From assembly GCF_004331685.1 (NCBI RefSeq), contig NZ_SJSM01000004.1:1-64000 (forward strand): a DNA stretch of 64,000 bases, given 5' to 3'. The DNA comes from Pedobacter hiemivivus (GTDB lineage: Bacteria > Bacteroidota > Bacteroidia > Sphingobacteriales > Sphingobacteriaceae). The position numbers were made by a program, and so were the translations under genes. Positions 35,489 to 41,885 of the stretch are shown in pieces. The notes under the pieces are model-generated. The model made no database searches and was not told the origin of the DNA. It worked only from the letters and a program-made list of their open reading frames with translations. Position 1 is the first letter of the stretch. Every line of letters starts with the position of its first letter.

Positions 35489-35599
35489 TTATAGTAAATT
35501 AAATGGTAGGTAGGTTCTTATTGAAACCGAATTACATGGATTGTATTTTCGCTGGTTTAACACAGACTCTAGTCAAAGATAATTTAATTCACCATGTAT
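35489..35599. other. Gene-free stretch behind the Crp-type gene
   Basis: AT-rich bases without a gene or a clear terminator. They lead into the second 11-bp repeat array (35600-35694); from 35695 to 35794 the sequence is again AT-rich and contains no exact TAnnTTTG box before the gene at 35795. Confidence 0.4.
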
Positions 35600-35694
35600 T
35601 AACTGGAATTAACCGGATACTGGACGGACACGGCCGTCTAGTGTCCGATCAATGTCCGTTCATTAGCCGCTTATAAGCCGTTTATATAGAGTTA
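35600..35694. repeat. Two inverted arms of degenerate 11-bp repeats (array B)
   Basis: On the plus strand TAACTGGAAT, TAACCGGATAC and TGGACGGACAC follow each other (35600-35631, first unit 10 bases). After a 9-base centre (35632-35640) five units on the minus strand run back to 35694; typical ones are TGATCGGACAC and TGAACGGACAT. The innermost bases CGGACAC and GTGTCCG are perfect complements. Layout, 11-base step and the T-A/G-A...GG pattern agree with array A at 2588-2686, though the unit sequence differs. Confidence 0.55.
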
Positions 35695-35794
35695 ACTATA
35701 AGGCAACTTTCAAACAACAGCAAAATGATAAATAACAAGCTCCAAATCCAATCATTTTTTCTATTTTCGGCGCTTAGATACGATTACAAAACAC

Positions 35795-36139
35795 ATGAAA
35801 CTTCTTTTTACCTGTCTTTATTACCTGGAAAATCCTGAGCAATCTATATTGGAGATCAAAAGAACAGATCTTGCTGAAGATGCTGATATCTCAGAAATAT
35901 TCCGTTGGCTCATCCTGGATAAAAAATCAGCACAAATTCAGTCCTTGACTTTCCGTTCCATGGACTCTTCAGGTGAAGTGCAGGAACGTTTCTTTGAACA
36001 GGGTTACCTGAAATTCAATGAACAGAGTGCCACTTATATTGAAAAATTCAATTCGGCGCAACATCAGCTGGATAACCTTAGCCCAGCAAGCCTATCCACA
36101 CAAATACAAGATATCGTAACAGCTTATCTCCTTTCTTAG
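35795..36139 (+). CDS. Hypothetical protein
   Basis: Not recognised. It has 114 residues, soluble, acidic, with alternating strands and helices (LLFTCLYYLENPEQSILEIK; IQSLTFRSMDSSGEVQERFF; NLSPASLSTQIQDIVTAYLL). There is no signal peptide or membrane segment. It lies six bases in front of a GNAT acetyltransferase gene, so the two are co-transcribed; a link in function is possible but not shown by the sequence. Confidence 0.55.
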   Translation: MKLLFTCLYYLENPEQSILEIKRTDLAEDADISEIFRWLILDKKSAQIQSLTFRSMDSSGEVQERFFEQGYLKFNEQSATYIEKFNSAQHQLDNLSPASLSTQIQDIVTAYLLS

Positions 36140-36145
36140 AACCTG

Positions 36146-36688
36146 ATGCTGAAACCGATATTCCTTGAAAACGACACCCTACTGATCCACCCCTTCCGTC
36201 CTGAAGATTTAGGAAGATTCGAGGACCTCAGCAGCGATATCTTTTCCATTCTGTCGGACGATCAAACCTTGAAGTTTATTCCAGGCAAGCGGCTGAACAG
36301 TTTACAGGAAGCGGAATTGTTTTTACAGACCATGGTTATGAATTATCATTCGGGTCACAATTACATTCACTTCATTACGCATAAACAACTAGACAAAGTA
36401 ATTGGTATCATTGATCTGATCTCTCCGGAGGTAGCCAGGCAACATTATCAAATGGATCACTATCCTTTTTTTATTGAATTTTACTTGAGTGGCTTTGCTA
36501 GTGGCTGCTATATCATGACTGAAATCCTACCGCAATTGATTGACAACCTATCTGACCAAGGGATTTCTAAAATCGGAGCAGTAGTCAACCGAAAAAACAT
36601 TGCAGCAAGGAAGGTGCTTGAAAAGGCTAACTTCAGGTACAAGGCCAGGTTTGATATGCTACAGGACCTGTACGAAACTACAAACTAG
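36146..36688 (+). CDS. GNAT-family N-acetyltransferase
   Basis: A 180-residue protein of the GNAT fold in the RimJ/RimL-like layout: LENDTLLIHPFRPEDLGRFE at the start, HFITHKQLDKVIGIIDLI for strand 4, then GYIMTEILPQL-like helix 3 and the ending GAVVNRKNIAARKVLEKANF that binds acetyl-CoA. The usual R/Q-x-x-G-x-G/A pyrophosphate loop is weak here (SGFASGCY), so substrate and even activity are uncertain. It is in an operon with the small gene at 35795. Confidence 0.7.
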   Translation: MLKPIFLENDTLLIHPFRPEDLGRFEDLSSDIFSILSDDQTLKFIPGKRLNSLQEAELFLQTMVMNYHSGHNYIHFITHKQLDKVIGIIDLISPEVARQHYQMDHYPFFIEFYLSGFASGCYIMTEILPQLIDNLSDQGISKIGAVVNRKNIAARKVLEKANFRYKARFDMLQDLYETTN

Positions 36689-36695
36689 TCCTTTA

Positions 36696-37142
36696 TCAGT
36701 TTTTACCTTTAACAATCACCCCACCAATTGGAGTACCAGGGTTTGCTACTTTCGTTTCAGTTTTATGAAGAGGGTTATTTTGCTCAGCACCACTCCCTTG
36801 ATACAAAGGATTTTCGGTCTTTATCGCTGCTGAAGAACCAGCTGCATGCAGCCCTTGATTTACTTTTTCGCCAAAGGTTGTACCCTGAGTTTGTTTAGCA
36901 CTGCTTATTACTGAAGCTCCGGGGACTGTGCCGCCCAGTACAGCTGTCTTTTGTGGCAATATTGAACCAGTACTTGTCTTAGGTGTATCGGATGGTAGTA
37001 CAACTTTACCTGTGGCTGCATAAGATGCCGCTGCAGCACCACCTCCAGTTCCTTTCAGTGTGCCTACATTGGAAACTTTTGCTTGTCCAAAAGCGATTGA
37101 ACCGATAAATGATAGGGCGAAGATTAAAGTGAAAGTTTTCAT
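36696..37142 (-). CDS. Secreted small Gly/Ala-rich hypothetical protein
   Basis: A 148-residue protein with a clear signal peptide (TFTLIFALSFIGSIAFGQA, cut before or after the Gln). The mature part is low in complexity: GTLKGTGGGAAAASYAATGK, Thr/Ser/Pro-rich segments and two related pieces, NPLYQGSGAEQ and NPLHKTETK. It is probably disordered and exported to the periplasm or surface. There is no known domain. It lies 75 bases behind the LytTR regulator gene on the same strand and converges on the GNAT gene. Confidence 0.6.
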   Translation of the reverse strand: MKTFTLIFALSFIGSIAFGQAKVSNVGTLKGTGGGAAAASYAATGKVVLPSDTPKTSTGSILPQKTAVLGGTVPGASVISSAKQTQGTTFGEKVNQGLHAAGSSAAIKTENPLYQGSGAEQNNPLHKTETKVANPGTPIGGVIVKGKN

Positions 37143-37217
37143 GATATTCCGTTTTAAAAGATTAAATACTGTTTAGTTATTGGTATATCAAGAATTGGAT
37201 AGAATTGTTACCCCCAC

Positions 37218-37952
37218 CTACTCATTGTGGTCATCCGGGGAGACTGCCCCGCCTGAATAGATGGCAAAGAATTCCTTTTTGTAAACCTCACCAATGGGAA
37301 GTTCATTTTCCCCCAGATAAATAGTATGGTGATCAAAAGACTCGATATAATTTTTATTTACTATGTAGGATTTACTTACCCGCAAAAACGTATCCCCTGG
37401 AATTTTTTGATGAAAGGTTTTTAAATTCATTGCAGTAATCAACTTCTGATTACTTGTATGGATTACTACATAATCTTTCAAACCTTCAACAAACCTGATA
37501 TCAACAAATTTGATTCGGTGAAACCTTCTGTCAGATTTAATCAACAGAAAATCTGCAGTACTACCTTCAACGGTATTCTTTTCAGGACTATCCGATAACA
37601 ATCCCTGATATGCCTCTGCCTTTCTTATGGCATTGCTTAGCCTCGATTTATCTATTGGTTTGAGCAGATAGTCAATAGCATCCAATTCATAGCTTTTTAA
37701 AGCATACTGCGGGTAAGCTGTCGTGAAGATGACCATTGTCGATCCTGGCAATTGCGTAGCAAACTCAAGTCCGGTTACCATCGGCATTTCAATATCCATA
37801 AAAATCAGATCGATCTGATTTAATCTCAAGAAGTCAAGCGCCATTCGGGCATTGGAAAAATCCCCCAATATTTCAGTATTGGATACCTCCTTTATCAAGG
37901 CCTTCATTTCGGCTCTGGCCAGGGGTTCGTCATCTACAATGATACAGTTCAT
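37218..37952 (-). CDS. LytTR-type response regulator
   Basis: A 244-residue two-domain regulator. The receiver domain has the acidic pair in IIVDDEPLAR, the phospho-acceptor Asp53 in LIFMDIEMPMVTG, Thr in VIFTTAYPQYAL and Lys in LLKPIDKSRL. The C-terminal LytTR DNA-binding domain shows DFLLIKSDRRFHRIKFVDIR and FLRVSKSYIVNKNYIESF. Its start overlaps the end of the sensor gene by four bases (ATGA), so the pair is made together. Direct repeats spaced as LytTR sites lie upstream of the operon (39068-39146). Confidence 0.93.
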   Translation of the reverse strand: MNCIIVDDEPLARAEMKALIKEVSNTEILGDFSNARMALDFLRLNQIDLIFMDIEMPMVTGLEFATQLPGSTMVIFTTAYPQYALKSYELDAIDYLLKPIDKSRLSNAIRKAEAYQGLLSDSPEKNTVEGSTADFLLIKSDRRFHRIKFVDIRFVEGLKDYVVIHTSNQKLITAMNLKTFHQKIPGDTFLRVSKSYIVNKNYIESFDHHTIYLGENELPIGEVYKKEFFAIYSGGAVSPDDHNE

Positions 37953-39013
37953 AAGGGTAAAATTAAGGTAACGGTAAACTGGTTTTCTGTGGAATTCACA
38001 GTCAAAGAATAATTCTCTTGGTACAATAACTCAAGCCTACGTTTAATGTTCAACAGTCCTAACCCACTGTTTTTTTGATCTGATAAAATAAAATGAGGAT
38101 CTTTTGAGTTCGTACAAGAGAAATGAAGCTGATTTCCAAAAAGTACTATTTTGATACCAATATGAGATTGATTGCCACTGATATCCACACTATGTTTGAC
38201 CGCGTTTTCTACAAAAGTGGTAAATAAGTTAGGGGGCACAAAAATACCATTCAGTAATCCTGGTGTATCTGGGGTACTAACGTCAATAAGGAGATGATCT
38301 CTCCTAAGCATTTCAAGGTTAAGGAAGTTCGATAAAAAAGTGATTTCAGAGTTCAATAATGTTTGCTCTTCATTGTTCTCGTAAATCTGGTAACGTAGAA
38401 ATTCAGACAGTTTCATAATCACAAGATTAGCTTTATCAGGATCGGTTCGTATCAGTGCTTTTATGCCGTTCAACATATTAAAGAGGAAGTGCGGATTGAT
38501 CTGGTTTTTTAACTCATTGAGTTCCATCCTTAGGGTAATATTCTTCAACTCGGCAATTCGGTCATTATCTCTGGTCCAACGTTGAAATAATTTAATCATG
38601 GTGGTAATCAGAACAATCGACACCGTTATAAAAAAGCCCTCAAAAAAGCCCCTATAGTTAACAGCCTGCGGAATCTCACCTGAAATCAGATAGGCATGAA
38701 ACAAAGCAGCCATGAAAGTCAGACTAAGGAATACCAAAAGCGAAAGAAGAACCAGATACAATAAATGTCTACCCCTAAAGAAGAAAACGGGAACCAAAAA
38801 GTACATATTGATATAGCATATTGTGATCAACACTCCGTAGACACAGAACAATCTATAATACTTTAAAGGTTCGGGATATCCAACCTGCCAATTGGAATAA
38901 GAGATTACAACCAGGCTTGCCACTAAAAATACAACATGACGTAAGATCCTGTACCGATCATCAATAATAAACTGCAGGAGATTTGTATTCTTCAGTTCAA
39001 GCTCTGGTTTCAT
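37949..39013 (-). CDS. LytS/YehU-type sensor histidine kinase
   Basis: A 354-residue membrane kinase: four hydrophobic segments in residues 15-150, then a His_kinase domain with the phospho-acceptor in ELKNQINPHFLFNMLNGIKA and the ATPase part with FVENAVKHSVD and SGLGLLNIKRRLELLY. It partners the LytTR regulator at 37218. The signal is unknown. The divergent outer-membrane protein gene at 39217 is a likely target, as both share the intergenic repeats. Confidence 0.92.
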   Translation of the reverse strand: MKPELELKNTNLLQFIIDDRYRILRHVVFLVASLVVISYSNWQVGYPEPLKYYRLFCVYGVLITICYINMYFLVPVFFFRGRHLLYLVLLSLLVFLSLTFMAALFHAYLISGEIPQAVNYRGFFEGFFITVSIVLITTMIKLFQRWTRDNDRIAELKNITLRMELNELKNQINPHFLFNMLNGIKALIRTDPDKANLVIMKLSEFLRYQIYENNEEQTLLNSEITFLSNFLNLEMLRRDHLLIDVSTPDTPGLLNGIFVPPNLFTTFVENAVKHSVDISGNQSHIGIKIVLFGNQLHFSCTNSKDPHFILSDQKNSGLGLLNIKRRLELLYQENYSLTVNSTENQFTVTLILPL

Positions 39014-39067
39014 TTCAATTTTTTATGGTTAGCAAAGATAGCACTATGCCAAAGCCTCATTAGCAAA

Positions 39068-39146
39068 ATTATACCAAACAAACCCTTTATTATACCAAAT
39101 TCAGGATATGTCAATTTTAGTATAATAACTAAGCGCTTTGGTATAA
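39068..39146. promoter_or_regulatory. LytTR-style direct repeats plus one inverted copy
   Basis: ATTATACCAAA occurs at 39068-39078 and 39089-39099, starts 21 bases apart (two helical turns), the spacing expected for LytTR-domain dimers. A third copy in the other direction, TTTGGTATAA, is at 39137-39146. They lie between the sensor kinase start (39013) and the divergent outer-membrane protein gene (39217), so phosphorylated regulator could act on both. Confidence 0.65.
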
Positions 39147-39216
39147 AAACAAAAATACGCATTCACATTATACATTTCTTTGCATTCAATTCACCATCAG
39201 AATCTTAATAGAACAC

Positions 39217-40239
39217 ATGAATAGGATAAAAAGTACAATGACGGTATTCGGCATGCTGATCATATCAGCAAAGTGCTTCTCTCAGGTTACAGATAGTATC
39301 CCGAAGAAGGCAGAAGATAGTTTGAGTATACGAAAACGAGTAGTTGCATTTGCTGCTGAGAAGTTTGCCATAGCCCGGCCCTTAAATTTCGAGTTCAGTA
39401 ATACTGCCCCGTATCATTACAAGTCAAAAAAGCAAGATAATATCTCCCCAGGCGGCGAAGTAACCAGCTTTCAGCAGGTGAAATTGAGCGCCAACATCAA
39501 TTTGATTAAAAAAAAGACATGGCTCTTGAGTACTACTATGGGCTACAGATTCACTTCGGTGGCAACAGATGTTACTAAAACTGGCACAACAGATCAGATC
39601 ACCATGGATAATGATTTTTATTACCTGTTTTCATCTCTGAACCTGAGCTATTTTTCCTCTTTATTCGGAAAGCGGGTAATTTATAACTCGAGTGTCGTGG
39701 TAGATGGCAGTGATAAACATTTCGAAAGGGTAAAAGGCTTGTTTGCCGGCGTAATGGTATTAAAAGCCAATCAAAAGACCAAGATGACAGCAGGATTCAT
39801 GGTTAACATTGATCCGGGTGCAGTAACTCCATTCATCCCTATATTCTCTTATGAACATAAATTCAATAATGGCTTAATCGCTGATATTTTCCTCCCCCGA
39901 AGCATACAGCTAAGAAAGTTTGTTTTTAACAGCGGCAGAATTTCATTGGGCACTGAATTGGATGGAACCTCATTTTACCTATACAATTTAGACGGTACTT
40001 CTCAAAAATATGAATACAGGCAACTGGATATCAATTCAGGACTGACCTATGAACATGTAATTGCAAAACACTTTATGCTTACGGCAAAAAGTGGGGTAAA
40101 AGTTACACCTACGGGTAGGATATTTAAAAAAGAGGAGACATTTCAGAAGCCTGTTTATCAAGTAACTCCTGATCCGGCATTTTACTTCAATATAGGCATC
40201 TCGTTTAATCCTTTTTCTTTACTGGGGAAGAAGAATTAG
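39217..40239 (+). CDS. Outer-membrane beta-barrel protein (DUF6268-like)
   Basis: A 340-residue protein with a signal peptide (TMTVFGMLIISAKCFSQVTD) and a long run of beta-strands with aromatic girdles, for example SANINLIKKKTWLLSTTMGY and DFYYLFSSLNLSYFSSLFGK. The pattern resembles the DUF6268 group of Bacteroidota outer-membrane proteins; the number is remembered, not searched. It probably forms a barrel in the outer membrane. It is divergent from the LytTR two-component pair and shares its promoter region, so it is the best candidate for a regulated target. Confidence 0.65.
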   Translation: MNRIKSTMTVFGMLIISAKCFSQVTDSIPKKAEDSLSIRKRVVAFAAEKFAIARPLNFEFSNTAPYHYKSKKQDNISPGGEVTSFQQVKLSANINLIKKKTWLLSTTMGYRFTSVATDVTKTGTTDQITMDNDFYYLFSSLNLSYFSSLFGKRVIYNSSVVVDGSDKHFERVKGLFAGVMVLKANQKTKMTAGFMVNIDPGAVTPFIPIFSYEHKFNNGLIADIFLPRSIQLRKFVFNSGRISLGTELDGTSFYLYNLDGTSQKYEYRQLDINSGLTYEHVIAKHFMLTAKSGVKVTPTGRIFKKEETFQKPVYQVTPDPAFYFNIGISFNPFSLLGKKN

Positions 40240-40260
40240 CGCATATCAAAACCAATAAGC

Positions 40261-40485
40261 ATGGTAGCAATTTTCAAAACAAATGTCAAACACCCAGCAG
40301 CTGCAATGAACGTCATAACCGAGCTGTTGTTTAGATATCCAGCATTCAAGATCTCTATCGACCTGGAGGATGTAGACAAAATACTCAGAGTTGAAGGGAA
40401 TTTTTTCCATGAAGAAGATATTATCTTTTCCCTTTTGAACAATGGTTATATCTGCATCCACCTCCCCCATGACATCAATAATTGA
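40261..40485 (+). CDS. Small HMA-like fold hypothetical protein
   Basis: A 74-residue protein: MVAIFKTNVKHPAAAMNVIT, then KISIDLEDVDKILRVEGNFF and IIFSLLNNGYICIHLP. The strand-helix-strand pattern and the D-L-E-D-x-D-x-I-L-R-V block are known from small Bacteroidota proteins with a heavy-metal-associated-like fold but without the CxxC metal site. The function is unknown. It starts 21 bases behind the outer-membrane protein gene on the same strand and ends 20 bases before the convergent PAS gene. Frames on the other strand here are shadows. Confidence 0.6.
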   Translation: MVAIFKTNVKHPAAAMNVITELLFRYPAFKISIDLEDVDKILRVEGNFFHEEDIIFSLLNNGYICIHLPHDINN

Positions 40486-40505
40486 TCAATTTAGAGGAAA
40501 CGGCC

Positions 40506-41885
40506 TCATGATAAATGATGGTGTGTTTTTTTTATAATATCTTTCAATACCATATCCAGCTCTTCTGAGGATGCCTTCAAATGTGGGATCAGCTCTTTTA
40601 CACTCATTAAATCGATATCATGCAAATTGATTAAAGAAACAAGTCCCAGTATTTTTGACAGGGGGCTTCGGATTTTATGAGACTGAATCCATGATATTTC
40701 CCGCAAACGCGAGTTTTGTTCTTCGATCGCCCTAATACGACTAACCCGTGCTGTGATATCCTGCATGGACCCTATCATTCTTATTGGCTGGCCCAACTGA
40801 TCAAACAGGATAAAGGCCCTGTCCTGAACAAACTTATAGGATCCATCCGCACAACGGAACCTGTAATCAATTTTTATCCTCTGTTTTTTGTTCTTAATCA
40901 GAAAATCTACCTCTTTAATCACATCTTCCAGATCTTCTGGGTGAACATGGCTCCTCCACCACTCTTCGGTACTGGAAGTCTTTTTATGACCAAATATCCC
41001 TGCGATTCCACGATTCCAGATCATCTCTCCGGTAAGGATATTCCAGTCCCATATCGCATCACTCGTTGCCTTCGATACAATGTTAAAGCGTTCAATACTT
41101 TCCTCCATCGCCTGTTTGGCCCGCATCTCCGCTGTGCGGTCAATAATCATCACCAGCCGAGCACTTTTACCTTCAAACAAAACGTTGTTTCCTTCTACAC
41201 ATACGTAGATCATATCACCATTCTTTTTTATATGCCGTACGATACTTTTATCAAACAAACCGATGCTATCTTCCTTAGTAAGGATATCAAAAAGGCAGTC
41301 CATATCTTCCTCCGGCCGTACATCCAGAATTGTCATTTCCATAAATTCGGCCCTGTTATATCCATAATGCTGGATCGCTGCCTCGTTTATATTCAGAAAC
41401 TGCAGGCTGTTCAGATCATACACCCATTGGGGTACAGGACTTAAGTTAAATAGCTCAATATATTTTTGCTTTTCCTTCTCCAGTTTAATTACTGAATTTC
41501 TTCTTTCTGTGATGTCTTTAAAATAAATAGATAACCCGGTTCCTGATGGATAGACGGCAACTTCTATCCATATTTGATGTGGCGGAAAAAACTCCTCAAA
41601 ATGCACGGCTATATTATTATCCATAGCCCGGTGGTATTCCGTATAAAATTTTAAAGGAATAGCGTCATGGTATACCTCCCATAAATTCTGGCCAATAATC
41701 TTGTGCCTGGGCATCAATAATAATTTTTCTGCTTCTTTGTTCCAATAGGTCACGGTCCACTCACTGTCCACCTCAAAAAAGGCATCGGTAAAACTCTCCA
41801 GGATATTGGCTATTCGCTTTTGATAATTTAGTAATTGTTGCTCAGAACTTAAATCGTTAAGTTTTTTATTTTGGTGCTCGCTCAT
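40506..41885 (-). CDS. Triple-PAS protein with HisKA dimerisation segment but no ATPase domain
   Basis: A 459-residue cytoplasmic protein. Three PAS domains are seen: residues about 22-130 (LESFTDAFFEVDSEWTVTYW), 140-255 (FNLSPVPQWVYDLNSLQFLN) and 265-385 (KATSDAIWDWNILTGEMIWN, HVHPEDLEDV, ending MIGSMQDITARV). The last 65 residues are a DHp-like pair of helices with EISWIQSHKIRSPLSKILGL, where His would be the phospho-acceptor. The protein then ends: no N, G1 or G2 box follows. It may be phosphorylated by another kinase or act as a dimer partner. Its start overlaps the usher gene by 20 bases, so it is the last gene of the surface operon. Confidence 0.82.
   Translation of the reverse strand: MSEHQNKKLNDLSSEQQLLNYQKRIANILESFTDAFFEVDSEWTVTYWNKEAEKLLLMPRHKIIGQNLWEVYHDAIPLKFYTEYHRAMDNNIAVHFEEFFPPHQIWIEVAVYPSGTGLSIYFKDITERRNSVIKLEKEKQKYIELFNLSPVPQWVYDLNSLQFLNINEAAIQHYGYNRAEFMEMTILDVRPEEDMDCLFDILTKEDSIGLFDKSIVRHIKKNGDMIYVCVEGNNVLFEGKSARLVMIIDRTAEMRAKQAMEESIERFNIVSKATSDAIWDWNILTGEMIWNRGIAGIFGHKKTSSTEEWWRSHVHPEDLEDVIKEVDFLIKNKKQRIKIDYRFRCADGSYKFVQDRAFILFDQLGQPIRMIGSMQDITARVSRIRAIEEQNSRLREISWIQSHKIRSPLSKILGLVSLINLHDIDLMSVKELIPHLKASSEELDMVLKDIIKKTHHHLS

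Noticed and set aside
40236..40470. Minus-strand frames behind the PAS gene that might be a lost kinase ATPase domain
   Set aside because: No N, G1 or G2 box is present; they are shadows of the small plus-strand gene at 40261-40485.
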